Source of the DNA: Pyrus communis
Taxonomy: Eukaryota; Streptophyta; Magnoliopsida; Rosales; Rosaceae
DNA: 64,000 nucleotides
Reading direction: 5' to 3'
NCBI RefSeq assembly: GCF_963583255.1
Contig: NC_084813.1
Coordinates: forward strand, 19,447,502-19,511,501
Shown here: one piece after another, positions 34,868-46,131 of the stretch
Layout: the number at the start of each line of letters is the position of its first letter
Numbering within the stretch: the first letter of the stretch is position 1
Program-made: the position numbers and the translations under genes
The notes under the pieces: model-generated
What the model was told of the DNA's origin: nothing
The model's input: the letters and a program-made list of their open reading frames with translations, nothing else
Databases searched by the model: none

Positions 34868-36292
34868 ATGGCAGTTGGGAATTCGAATGCATCTGATGGG
34901 GATGCTGAACCATTTGTGGAGGTTGATCCAACTGGACGGTATGGGCGGTATGCTGATCTCCTTGGTCATGGTGCTGTGAAGAAGGTTTATAGGGCTTTTG
35001 ATCAGGAGGAAGGTACAGAGGTGGCCTGGAATAAGGTCCGGTTGTGCAATTTCAGCGATGATCCAACACTCATAAATCGGCTTTACTCTGAGGTTAAGCT
35101 GTTGAGGCAATTGAAGAACAAGAATATCATTGTTTGTCACAGTGTTTGGAAGGAAGAGGCGCATAACACTTTGAATTTTATCACTGAGGTGTGCAATTCT
35201 GGAAACCTGAGGAAGTACAGGGAGAAGCATCCCCATGTGTCGCTTAAGGCTCTGAAGAAGTGGTCGAGACAGGTGCTTGAGGGATTGGAATACCTCCATA
35301 CGCATGAGCCGTGCATCATTCACAGAGATCTTAACTGCAGCAACATCTTCATCAACGGGAATACTGGCCAGGTAATTATAACTCATCACTTGTGTCGACT
35401 TGTTTCTCCTGATTTTTGTGACCATAGATTTGGTTACTTGTAGGCAGTATTTTTTCATCAGAGTTGGTTTGTATTGCTAGCAATAGAACGTAATCCCTTA
35501 TCTGTGACAGTGTTCTTAATCTTGCGATCGCTTTTTTAACATACTTTGATGGAAAATGAATCTTGGTAGCTCATGCCACTAGACGAGGTTCGATTTATTT
35601 GTGTTTTCAGTGAGCAGACTTTTCCATCCTATCCTTTTTTTTGGAATGTTCCATTTCCATATCTATATTCTGCACTGCATCACCATAAGGTCCTAGTAAT
35701 TCACAGTCCTCAATATCCGTTGCTACATCTAGTTCACTGAACCCCGAAAGAGCATTACGTATGTGATTGAAGAGTCGAACAAAACTCAGAAATGATATGC
35801 CTACTTCCCTGTATAATTACCTAATATTATATGAATACACATACGAAGTCCTAAGTCGTTATGGCCATTTTTCATGAACATTTCATAAAGAATATGAACC
35901 TTGACCATTATGCTTTTCATTTACAGGTGAAAATTGGTGATCTGGGGTTTGCAGCAATAGTGGGAAAGAACCATTTAGCACATTCGATTATAGGTACACC
36001 CGAGTACATGGCGCCCGAGCTGTATGAAGAGGATTACACAGAGATGGTGGACATATACTCGTTCGGGCTGTGCTTGCTGGAGATGGTGACAATGGAGATA
36101 CCATACAGCGAGTGCGACTCTGTTGCTAAGATATACAAGAAGGTGACAACGGGTATCAAGCCCTTAGCATTGAACAAGGTGAACAATCCAGAGGTGAAGG
36201 CGTTCATTGAGAAAGCCATAGCCCAGCCGAGGGCAAGACCTACAGCCTCTGATCTTCTCAGGGATCCCTTCTTGTCTGAAGTCAATCAGTAA
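34868..36292 (+). CDS. WNK11: WNK-type protein kinase (WNK11-like)
   Basis: WNK ('with no lysine') serine/threonine kinases act in flowering time, osmotic and ion responses in plants. The exons are 34868-35371 and 35927-36292, phase 0, giving 289 aa. This is a short, kinase-only protein like Arabidopsis WNK11. The usual beta-3 catalytic lysine is replaced: the sequence reads VAWN, with Asn55. The substitute lysine is K38 in the glycine loop [13 protein letters not shown]. The catalytic loop is HRDLNCSN (D154), the metal-binding motif is DLG (D173) instead of DFG, and the activation segment ends [13 protein letters not shown]. The C-terminal lobe ends soon after [16 protein letters not shown], with no long regulatory tail. 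The single intron separates NGNTGQ from VKIGDLG. No lesion is seen. Confidence 0.94.
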
Positions 36293-36431
36293 GAGCCTGA
36301 CCCGAGCTTGTGATGGCTTTTCGACACTTGTCATCTTTCAAGACCTCGTTTCATAATACAGGGGTTTCGTCTGGCTCTCATTTCTGAGCCATCACAACCG
36401 CTTGACGGGGTTTCTGTTCAAGTGTATGCCC

Positions 36432-36436
<5 letters not shown>

Positions 36437-36466
<30 letters not shown>
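36437..36466. repeat. (CT)n microsatellite in the WNK 3' region
   Basis: About 15 CT units lie 145 bp after the stop codon, probably within the 3' UTR. Confidence 0.9.
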
Positions 36467-36469
<3 letters not shown>

Positions 36470-36871
36470 GTTCTTGACCTGTGCAGTTGGGTTTGTACTA
36501 AAAATGAATGCTGGTACTCTATACTCCATAGTGATGTTGCTTTTAGAGGTCTTCGAAAATATTATGGGAAAGTTTTAGTTTGTTTTTGCACAAGTGTCCA
36601 TTAAGCAAAAAACTGCCCAAATGGCACATAATCCCAGCGATGCGGCGACGGTTCGTTCGTTCAACTTTGAGCGCATACTGAACCGCATTTATTAACAACG
36701 ACTAAGCTACTGCTATATTATGTGTTACATCAGTTGGGAAAATAGTTAGTACTATGTTTAATTAAGTGTTTTATTATTTGGCCAATTCAAAGCTTAAGAT
36801 ACAAGAATTGAGAGTCAGATTAGCAATATTTTATCTATTTCTTTGTGGAGAGCCCATCCTATATTATATAC

Positions 36872-36902
<31 letters not shown>

Positions 36903-37216
36903 TCTTATTACTTCCACTTAGATATATTGCCAGCGATTAATTGACTGATTAAAATTATTGTGTCCTTGCAAATTTGAAGGAATGTGTTGCTTGGTCCAAA
37001 CGGATCATAGCTGTACTTCAAAGTCCCTGAGAATTTGCTGTAACCCACAATACAATACAGCTCAGCTCATACGCACAAGGCTAGTACGTATATGTAATCG
37101 TACAAGCTGCTCCTCCTCAGAGCCGGTACTGGATTTTACTTATTCAATGGTTTGTTTAATTATTTTGGAACAAACATTTCCAAGACATGTTACGTATTTA
37201 GTATATGGACATAATA
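36467..37216. other. Intergenic, (TA)n near 36,880
   Basis: A TA microsatellite occupies about 36,868-36,903. The rest shows no coding or RNA signal I can support. Confidence 0.5.
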
Positions 37217-37420
37217 TATATATGGAGAGGGATTCTCTCCGGATCCCTTTCCACCTAGTCCGGGATCTGGATCGTTGAAATTTGATCAAACGGCTATAAG
37301 CAGGGAGCTCTTTTAAAAGTGATAATAACTGTAACCATTGAATCAAATTCTAACAGCTCGGATTCCGAACTAGATGGATTAGATGGAAAAGGATCCGGAG
37401 ATGATCCATTTCCTATATAT
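37217..37420. mobile_element. MITE-like inverted repeat (TCTCCGGATCC type)
   Basis: The left arm TCTCCGGATCCCTTTCCACC, then GATCTGGATCGTTGAAATTT, is matched inverted by AAATTCTAACAGCTCGGATTC and GGAAAAGGATCCGGAGATGA. Arms are about 85 bp around a short centre. TATATA flanks both sides, so the exact ends and any target duplication are ambiguous. Confidence 0.7.
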
Positions 37421-37901
37421 AAAGGAAGTATAAATTAGTAGCATGGACATGCAAAGAAAAAGTCGTTTTGGGGATTGGGAGTTGGTAGGAGAAAGCAAAG
37501 CAAAAGCCCATCATCCGAAGCACCAAAGAAATATGGAGAAGCCGTGCCGTTTTGGGTGTTTGCTAAATACTTCATGTCGCATTCACAAAGCTCAAGCTGC
37601 TTTACCCGCACTCCATCATCTTCCCCTTTTATCATTATTTTAATCATCATTTCCTCAAAACTATAGTTTTACTAGTTTATTCACACATATACCTCATTCT
37701 TCCTTTTCTTCTTCCCCCAACACATCCTTTGCAATTCTCCATGACCAATTCACCATCTTCCACCTCCTCTTTGTGTAGACTTTTCATGGCTGCATGCATG
37801 CATGGCATTTGCATATCATCTCTCATGTTCCAAAACTACCCTCAATTGTCGTGTGGTAATTTTTTGTTCTTTTATCGTACATGAAATTTGAACTAAGAAC
37901 T
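37421..37901. other. Intergenic, no gene seen
   Basis: Short frames at 37,443-37,666 lack codon-level resemblance to known families and overlap one another in different frames. CATGCATGCATGG near 37,793 is a simple palindromic tract. Confidence 0.4.
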
Positions 37902-38104
37902 TCTTTTAACATAATAAAGACCAATGTCGCTAAATGAAATGGTCATAGAAATTTGACGTTAGTAATTATCAAATTAGCTTTTAACATAACAGAGACTAAT
38001 GCCTCTAAATGAAATGATCAAGGAAATTCGACGTTAGTAATTACCAAGCAGCTAGGCTTTCAAGAACTTTATTATCAAGTAGCTAGGCTTTTCAAGAACT
38101 TTAT
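37902..38104. repeat. Two adjacent tandem duplications
   Basis: A unit of about 75 bp (CTTTTAACATAA ... CTAAATGAAATGxTCA ... GACGTTAGTAATTA) is duplicated at about 37,902-38,046. Directly after it a shorter unit (AGCTAGGCTTTxCAAGAACTTTAT) is duplicated at about 38,050-38,104. Confidence 0.75.
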
Positions 38105-38789
38105 CAAAGTTGCCGGATTAGGCCAGCTCTTAAATCGAATGAGACTATATGTTAAGAGTATTAACCCCACATTAAGGAAAAAATAAACCTTACATTTGCT
38201 TATAAATACCAATCGGATGGCTAAGAATTTCATTCAAATTGATGATGTACTAGTTTGGGGAGTCACATACATGCATAGACACGAAACTTGTGATGCAAGC
38301 AAACAACATGGAAAGCAGTGGAAATTAACCATATTCTACTGACTTGTTTGCACCAAGAATTCAACTACTCACCAATCGAGAACGTTTTTGAAGCCTCAAA
38401 ATTTGGACATTCAGAGTGTTTCACTCGTGTGCATTTGACTTTGACTATGACTACACAAAAACAATTTTGCACGAATGTGTCTGCGTGGACACATTTTCTA
38501 ATTTAACATATTAATCAAGTAATTAATTAAAACCATCTCTTTAATTTCAATCATTCTTCCACTTAATTCCACTTGTTTTGCCAATTCCACAAGTTATTAT
38601 GTATACTTTTCTTCGATTAGTGAGACAAATCCCGAGCATTTTATGGCAATTGGGCAGCCAAATTATGCTTATATTTATAAACCACATGCTTATGCTTAAG
38701 CGTAGAATGCACTCCCATAAGTCATTGCCTTCTCAAAGTTTCAGCTTCACTAAATCTCCAGTCTCTCAGCTTTTTTATGAGCTCTTCCA
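38105..38789. other. Upstream region of the NPH3/BTB gene
   Basis: No coding sequence is seen. ATATTTATAA at 38,671-38,680 is a plausible TATA element about 110 bp before the start codon. Confidence 0.35.
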
Positions 38790-41360
38790 ATGGAAGTTGC
38801 AAGCCCTTTGAAAGACAGCTCCGTGGCATCGAGTCCTTTCTCTTCTCCGAACGTCTCCGCCTTGCTCAAGATCAAGATTTTATCATGGTAAGATTGTTGG
38901 AATATGTTAGCAACTTTGTAGCATTGAATTTGAGCACTTTTTTGTTTGAGTTTTTCATGTGTGGTGAATCTTGTCTCAGGACACAAGAAACCGGTTTGCC
39001 TGTTTCTGTTAGCGTTCGTGTTGGCGGAAAGATCTTCAACCTCCACAAGGTAAGAAATCGAAAGTAGAATTATACGAATCAGTTTGGTTATTCGTGGAAT
39101 TTGAGCTAGCGAGCTAAGTTAAATTCTTCTGTCAGTTGTTCTTGATTGTTTACTTTTGTGTTCTCGATCGCGTTTATATCATTTTGCACTTGTTCTCTGT
39201 AGGAGATTACGGTTCTCGATTTCTTAACAAAATTGTTAAAATTTGGTCTAATTTCAATTTGTGATTTTTGTTCAGTTCCCACTTTTTTCAAAGAGTGGAT
39301 ATTTCAACAAGAGATTGAACGAATCAAATGAGATTGAGCTGCCACCGGGGTTCCCTGGTGGGCCAGAGACTTTCGAGATGATTGCACTCTTCATCTACGG
39401 CTCCTCCACCTTGATTGATCCATTCAATGTGGTAGCCCTCAGATGTGCGGCAGAGTTTCTTGAGATGACAGAAGACTACTCCTCCGGAAACCTCTGCGAG
39501 CGCTTTGATCTCTACTTAAACCAAGTGGTGATGCAGAGCTGGGATGACACCCTGATAGTACTTCAAAAGTGCCAAACTTTGCTTCCGTGGTCTGAAGACC
39601 TGCTCATCGTAAGCCGGTGCATAGAGTGCCTCGCCTTCATGGCCTGCATGGAGATCCTTGACCCAGAGAGAAGGCGTGACACGCCTGTGCTCACGTTGGA
39701 AGCGTTGAGCACACGAAATTGGAGCTGTGAAATGGGGAGGGAGATTCTGAGTCAAGACCTTTGGATCAAGGATCTCATTGCGCTGCCGTTTGGATTTTTT
39801 AAGAGGATTATAGGATCTTTGAGAAGGCAAGGCATGAAGGAAAAGTACTTGAGCCCCATCATTGTTTTCTATGCTAACAAGTGGGTGCTTTCGACGAAAA
39901 CCCTCCAATTCTGGGAGAATTCTGGTCAGAGAAGTGGGGATGATCACAAAGTTTCAGTCATTTTACAAGGTGTTCTTGATTTGCTGCCGATGGGGGACAA
40001 GGTCGGTCGATCCATCCCAATCGGGTTTTACTTCGCAATTCTTTCTAGATCCCTGGAAGTAGGTATGAGGATCGATAGTAGGGTGAAGCTGGAAGGGCAG
40101 ATTGTATCTCTGCTGCACTTTGCTCAGCTGGAAGACTTCTTGTTTCCAAAAAGTGGGAGTGAGTCAATTTCTTCCAGCACGGAGCTTGCAACAATGGAGA
40201 GCATAATTTCAACATATGTATCATCTACCATGGAGTCGGACAACAATCTTTCAGCAGGAAACACAATTGTTGCAGAATTGTGGGATGGATATCTTTCCCA
40301 CATAGCTCCTGATCCAAACATGGAGCATAAAAGGTTCATGGAACTCATCGAACGAGTCCCGATTTCATACAGACACTGTCATGATAAACTCTACAGGGCA
40401 ATGAACATCTTCTTAAAGGTAAACACTTCGTCATGAACTCTACCGTTTCATATAGGTCTTTATGAGCTTTCTTGTATTTTTGTGGAGTTCGGTTCCTTGT
40501 CTGGTAACTTGGCCCTCGTGTGTAGTTCTTCTCGCCTAATCCTCTATTGCCTTCACTATTGTCGTTACTGAAAAAGCTCTACACTTTAACGAAACTCGTG
40601 TGTAATTTCTGATCTTCAGGCGCACCCAAATACATCCCAGGAAGAGAAGTGGGCAGTCTGCAAGTACCTCAACTGCCAAAAACTGTCACAAGAGGCATGC
40701 ATTGAGGCTGTTCAAAACGAATTGATGCCGCTGCGTTTGATTGTCCAGGCGCTTTTTGTCCAGCAGCTCAGCACACACCAAGCTTTCAAAGAATGCTCGG
40801 ATTCGTTCAGATATGCACATTGTCCAGAGTTTTCAGGGAGCCTTGAAAGCTCTAGGTGTCCAAACTCAAAAAGCCAGAATCTCGGAGAGAGTCCATGTGT
40901 GGACAGAGCAGAGTCCGGAAGCAGACCCTTGAGCTTCTTGCTGCAGAAGGACAATGTAAATCAGAGGCCTGAGTTATCGAGGAAGGAATATGAGTCAACA
41001 AGCTTCAGAATTCAGAACCTCGAACAAGAGCTCATGTCCTTGAAGCGGAGCCTTCAATGGCAGAGCATTTCAAAGAAAGAGCCGGCCTCAACCACAGAAC
41101 CTAGCATGAAATTGTACGGCAAAGAAGGTAGATCAACAAGCAAAAGAAGTAACCCGCTCGGACAAGTGACAAGTTGCATTGGCTCTGTGAATTTTGCCTC
41201 ACAGAGAAAGTATGCCAGTAGACTGCTGAAGGTCCTTCGGCGGATCTCCTTGTTTGGAGGTAAAAAGCCAAAGAGAAAGCCAGCTGCCTCCTCTCCATGG
41301 CCTAAGCCGATGCAGCAGAATACTCGTCAGAATAAAATGTGCGAAAATCAGAACCACTGA
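38790..41360 (+). CDS. BTB/POZ and NPH3 domain protein (At5g48130-like)
   Basis: Members of the NPH3/RPT2 family act as membrane-associated adaptors, several of them in CUL3 ubiquitin ligases and phototropin or auxin-related signalling. The exons are 38790-38887, 38980-39049, 39276-40418 and 40620-41360; phases agree and give 683 aa. The start MEVASPLKDS and the following SPFSSPNVSALLKIKILSW match what I recall of the At5g48130 subgroup. The BTB domain covers about 40-140 (VSVSVRVGGKIFNLHK split by intron 2, then FPLFSKSGYF and FPGGPETFEM). The NPH3 domain covers about 217-487, from DLWIKDLIALPF to LRLIVQALFVQQL. A short coiled coil (YESTSFRIQNLEQELMSLKR) spans about 558-586, and the C-terminus is basic (KKPKRKP). 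The first two small exons are found only by reading the frame different from the longest open one. Confidence 0.92.
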
Positions 41361-41838
41361 TGATTGTAAACAAGGCGTGAACAACTGATCATGTATAATT
41401 TTATTGGAAAATGTAGTTTTGCTCATTCACTTGCAACCAGGGCATCAATATGAGGATAGTTGTCTATTTTTGTGCAATGTTGTATCCAAGAGTACATAGA
41501 ATTACACGTTCATATATCCAACATGTAATAATCGAAAAACGCAAGGATGCTAACAAATTGATCCCACACGAAGGAGATTGAAATTTGTAATAAGCAACAC
41601 AACTAGCTAAGGACTAGATTGATAAGTAAAAGTACAACTGCAGAAGTGGTGCATTAAAGCAAACTTCGGTCTATTAACATAACAAGAAGAGATACATCCA
41701 ACTGCATTCCAACAAAACCATGTTAGGGTCCAAACTCCATATGGTTAGACTACAACAGCAGGCGATAAAGCCAATTGCCTGATTCAAATACATAGCAAAC
41801 GAACGACATACTAGGCTGTGAAAGATCTATTATTGCCA
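41361..41838. other. Shared 3' region of convergent NPH3/BTB and thymidine kinase genes
   Basis: The two stop codons face each other across 478 bp, so both 3' UTRs must lie here and may overlap. No other gene is seen. Confidence 0.5.
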
Positions 41839-43246
41839 CTAAACGACTGGAGTTGCTTCAGAAAATGTGTCACTCACACTCTTAAATATATGGGACTCCA
41901 CTACACTTCTTGCAGTTTTAATGAGAACTTGTCCATTGACATAATGTTGGCGACACACAGGCATGTAGACATCAGCACCGCCAATCAGTTCTGTCCTGGT
42001 CTCCTCTGTCTTCCTCAGGGTAAAGAAAGCTCGTTTGCCACACATTTCACATCGAGCCGTCAACTTGGTCACAGAATCAGCAAGTGGTATTACATCAAGC
42101 ACCGAGCCAAAGCTCCTCCTGCCAACAATAACAACGCGCCCATCAATAAGAGAGCACTAAATACCAACTAAAGAAACTAACCACACAAGCAAAACAGAAA
42201 AGGGAGGATTTAATTTGAAAACCACCTCAAGTAATCACCATCCAAGCCTGCAACAATTACAGTTTTTCCATCGTGATCAGCAGCCGTGCAGCAGAAATCG
42301 TACAGATCTTCAAAAAACTGAGCCTCATCGATACCAATAACATCAAGCTGTCAACATATCCCGAAAGGGATTAGGCACTTAGAACATATCATATGCATTA
42401 AATTCAAATTACAGACACTAAACAAGACCTATGCCGAACATCAAACCATTGCAACCATCAAAGCAAAAAAATTGCCCTTCCGCATCGCAGGAACATAACT
42501 AGTACAATTGCTCCTCATCAGGCTACACCATCAAATTGTTTTACAATGCCATAACATATTTTGCAAAAATCAAAGGCCAAGATCCAATCGTAAAGCCCCA
42601 ATCAAGTCAAATAATAAGCAAAATAATTTTAATAAATAAATAAAACTTGATAAACCAAAAAACAATTTACACATTTCCCAGCTCCGGAATTACCTTGTCA
42701 TAAGCATCTCCACCAAAATTCTGCCGAAACGACGACAGATTAGGCAGTGCCCAGCACGGAAACTTCACCCCATCATGAGTCACAACCGAATCGATGGCGT
42801 ATCTCGTATCCTTACTCGATTTTATCATCGCCACATTCCTACACATTAAAAAAAAATGAAACTTCAGTGCCATTTAGCATCTATCAAACGATCTAACAAA
42901 AAGCTTCAATCTTTACTAGAAATCTTCACAAATCGAACTTGGGTTTGATAAAAAAATTCCAAATTTACCTGCCGCTGTTTCCCTCCGACTTGATCCGGCG
43001 GAGTAGGGCGGTGGTTTTGCCGGCAAACATGGGACCCATGATGACGTGGACCTCGCCGGAGGTAGAAGAGTCACTGGTGGGGGGAATGGAGGGCTTGAAG
43101 GAGGCCATGGATTTCGGGCTGCAGAAAGAGAAGAGGTTGAAGATTTGGGGAGGGAAGAAGAGAGATGGGAAGGCGAAAGCTTTCATGATCTGAATAAATA
43201 GAGAGAGAAGGAGAGTAGGTGGGAGTGGAGAGAAATGGAGCTGCAT
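41839..43246 (-). CDS. TK1: Thymidine kinase, TK1 type, probable organelle form
   Basis: The enzyme phosphorylates thymidine with ATP in the salvage route to dTTP. Exons on the minus strand are 43246-42969, 42838-42694, 42347-42226 and 42118-41839, giving 274 aa from the first ATG. The P-loop is [10 protein letters not shown] (Lys77). The conserved [22 protein letters not shown] and IVAGLDGDY segments follow. A zinc motif has CEMCGK, with a later CRQH, and the lasso region is [13 protein letters not shown]. About 65 residues precede the P-loop; they are hydrophobic/Ser-rich with few acids ([14 protein letters not shown]), which fits a plastid or mitochondrial targeting peptide as in Arabidopsis TK1b. 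Internal ATGs at 43,186 and 43,108 could give shorter forms. No lesion is seen. Confidence 0.93.
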
Positions 43247-44563
43247 TTGATTTGACTTGTTAAAAGATTTGGAGGGAAAATTAAAAAAATTTGGTTTGGA
43301 GGTAAATTAAGTTTAGATGGAAATTGGGAATTTAGGAAATTATGATTTTTTTTTTTTGGGACCCAAATGAAAAGAAAATTGCGGTTTTTGACCCGGAAAA
43401 GTATACAAAAAGAGGAATAAATTGTTTTTGAACCGGATTGGTTGTTTCTGAATTGAATCCGTGATTACTTTTTTGCGGTTTTTCAGTGTGTACGAGACAC
43501 GGACACCTGTTATTTGTCCTTGTACAAGTAGAGGATACTAAAATAATTTTTCTTCACTTATATAACGATATAATAATATATGGCGTAATGTCTAATGTTC
43601 ATTGAAAAACCTCTCATTTCAAACAACCTATTTAAAAGTTTCAAACTTAAAAACTCCCTCTCTTTTTCTCTCATTTCTCCAACTAAAGCGTATGATTAAA
43701 GTGTGGATTACTTTTTCTCAAAAAAATAAAAATAAATAAATGTTGTTAGATTAACCATCGAAGATGTTCAAATCCAAACCATCATGCAATGGCTCAACTT
43801 TTTTCCACCACCATAGTAAATGACCACTTGCTTTTCATATTTCATGCTCAATTTCATCTAGTTGTAAAAAATATTACCCTTGCTATATTTGTTTTTACCC
43901 TCGAAATGTATTCATTTACAGAGGATTTTTATCACTAATAGTTTTTGAAATTGACCAAAATCCTCGTTTTGGTACTTTAATTTCAAAATCAATCAATTTC
44001 ATCCCTAAAATTGGCCACCACACATCCATTTAGTCCTTCCGTATAAAATATGTCAAGTTTGTATAAATGTGATAACATATTGTTGGACTTATAGACCCTT
44101 TATGTGTGCCTAATCAGCACATTAACAGAACACTTGGCAAAATTTAAATGGAATGACTAAATTGATGTGCGGTGGTTCATTTAGAGAGGACAACGTTGAT
44201 TGATTTTAAAATTGAGAGATTAAAATAATGACTTTGGTCAATTTCATAAACTATTACCAATGAAAACCCTATTAAATTTTTTTTTTCGCCACGCATATAT
44301 TCAATCAATCTCCATGAAGTTGAATGATTCAAAAATTTTCATTTCACAAACTTTTACGTAACATAAGGACATGCTAATTAAGTCTAACAAAATAATAGTT
44401 TGATAACTTTACTCAATCGCATTATTCATATCTTGACCATTACCCATTAAAATCATTAAATTCCAATGCGTATGCAGATAGGGAGGTCGGGGTGCTATTC
44501 TTATCTACAATGTGAAGAGACAGATGACAGATGAAAAATGTGTCGTTTCACAAACTTTTACAC

Positions 44564-44595
<32 letters not shown>

Positions 44596-44887
44596 CCCAA
44601 ATTTACACGAAGTAATTGGAACGACGAACTTAGGCAAAACAATGGTCTACTTTCCACTTCGATATTTGACAATTTTTCACGACAAAATAATGTTTTGTAC
44701 TTATTAAGGTTGCTCCGCGAAGACAACTTCTTGTGTTTTTAACTGTAAGAATATTTTTAACATTTTAAGGTGGTCCACATGATACGGTTCATATTATATG
44801 TATGTTTAACATATATTATTTTCTGTAAACAATATTATTGGTTAAATTACGAGAACAATTTCTTATTACCGTGATGGGTGATAATTG
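43247..44887. other. Intergenic, no gene seen
   Basis: AT-rich spacer with a 21-base poly(T) run near 44,574. A 39-bp stretch at 43,434-43,472 is nearly identical to part of the hnRNP leader at 51,767-51,805 (see findings). Confidence 0.5.
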
Positions 44888-45210
44888 ATTATGGGTTTTA
44901 AAGGAAAAACGGGTTGTCTCATATGAACTTCAACGATCCGAACTGTCTATTTTGTAAGTCTCGATTCATAGATCATCTTTGAAAAAACCCAATTTAATCC
45001 GAAACCATTTTCTTATTTAATTATCAAGATAAAGTTTTATTGTTTCTTATATAACAAAGTATTCGTTAATTTTTTTTAACACAATTAGATGTCTTATATT
45101 TCCGATTTGGCTAATATTGTGTAAGGGTGATCTATGAGGTGCAACTTGAAAAATAAACGGTTCGGATCGTTAAAGTTCAATGTGGTGTGGACCCAACAAC
45201 TAATCCCTAT
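44888..45210. mobile_element. MITE copy 2 of the GATTAGTTGTGGA family, inverted orientation
   Basis: Reading the minus strand gives GGATTAGTTGTTGGGTCCAC, AACGATCCGAACCGTTTATT, CACCTCATAGATCACC, AGCCAAATCGGAAATA and ACAAAGTATT, in the same order as the element at 18,706-19,021. The left arm (AACTTCAACGATCCGAACTG) repeats the right arm inverted. Divergence between the copies is moderate. Confidence 0.72.
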
Positions 45211-45941
45211 TTTTTATAAAAAAAAAATAAGAATCATTTCCCTTAAAAGCTTTATATAATGCAAATACCCATCTAATATGCATTTTTGACATAAAACACG
45301 ATTATAATTTTTACGTATTGGTTGTTTATTGTATTTCCGCATCTATATGCATACTCGAAAATCTTAACTTAATTTAATTTATAATTTACATTAACGTCGT
45401 GACAAAAAATGAAAAATCATACCAAATTTCTACACAAGTGAGTTTCTTAATTATTGGATTTGTGAATATGGACGTTTTAAAAATAAATTATTGGATTAAA
45501 TCTTGTTAAAAGTGAATATAAAAAACTATTAATTCATTGATTTTCTCCGTGATGTTGCGGGAGTGCTTTTTCTAGAACAAGTTTTCATCGGTTGATGATG
45601 AAGGAAAGCTTTTTCGTGAAATGTAGTAATTTAGTAGTATGGAGAATGTAAAGTTATTGTTTTCCAACACATAACCTAATTATATTATCATGTTTTTAGT
45701 CTCACAAACTTGCATGCCTACCACTTTTCCTTTGGAAATTGTGGGAACGTTTTCTTGGTTGCTAATTGTTCTTAAAATATATTTGATATTGATGGGTTGT
45801 ATGGTGATTTTATTTCCAGATAATCCCCTCTTTTTCAAACATATTTCACTTATTTTTCTCCACAGTTTAACTTCCAACGATGTTTAGCATGTAACATTTT
45901 TCTAGTATAAATAATACTTTACCGATGTTCTAGCTTAAATT
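45211..45941. other. Intergenic, no gene seen
   Basis: AT-rich sequence. A 65-codon open frame exists on both strands at the same place near 45,680-45,887, which argues for chance openness. Confidence 0.5.
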
Positions 45942-46131
45942 AATTTAAACTGTAAGGACGGAGATTTGAACTCAGGTGCATAAGGAGAGCATATCTGCTC
46001 TAACCAATGTAATTATGTCCACGTTATCAACTAACTAATTTAAACTACAAGAACGGAGATTTGAACTCAAGTGCATAAGGAGAACATATATGTTGTAACC
46101 AATATAGTTACACCCATGTCACCAACTAGTT
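45942..46131 (-). mobile_element. tRNA-derived SINE-like unit, tandemly duplicated (2 x 95 bp)
   Basis: Two units begin AATTTAAAC at 45,942 and 46,037. On the minus strand unit 1 has a good A box, TTGGTTAGAGCAG, and a B box, GAGTTCAAATCTCC; unit 2 has the same boxes with changes. Similar degraded pieces are near 11,950 and 21,020. No poly(A) end is visible. Confidence 0.55.

Noticed and set aside
38777..39067. Frame MSSSNGSCKPF as exon 1 of the NPH3/BTB gene
   Set aside because: It is open through the intron but does not join the BTB domain. The frame starting MEVASPL at 38,790, with GT-AG splicing, does.
39516..39947. 143-codon antisense frame in the NPH3/BTB gene
   Set aside because: It lies opposite a well-supported exon and lacks similarity to known proteins.
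4161..43246. A regulatory gene cluster (cytokinin receptor, GRAS, WRKY, WNK, NPH3)
   Set aside because: The genes are many kilobases apart, on both strands, each with its own promoter signs. Co-location looks incidental.
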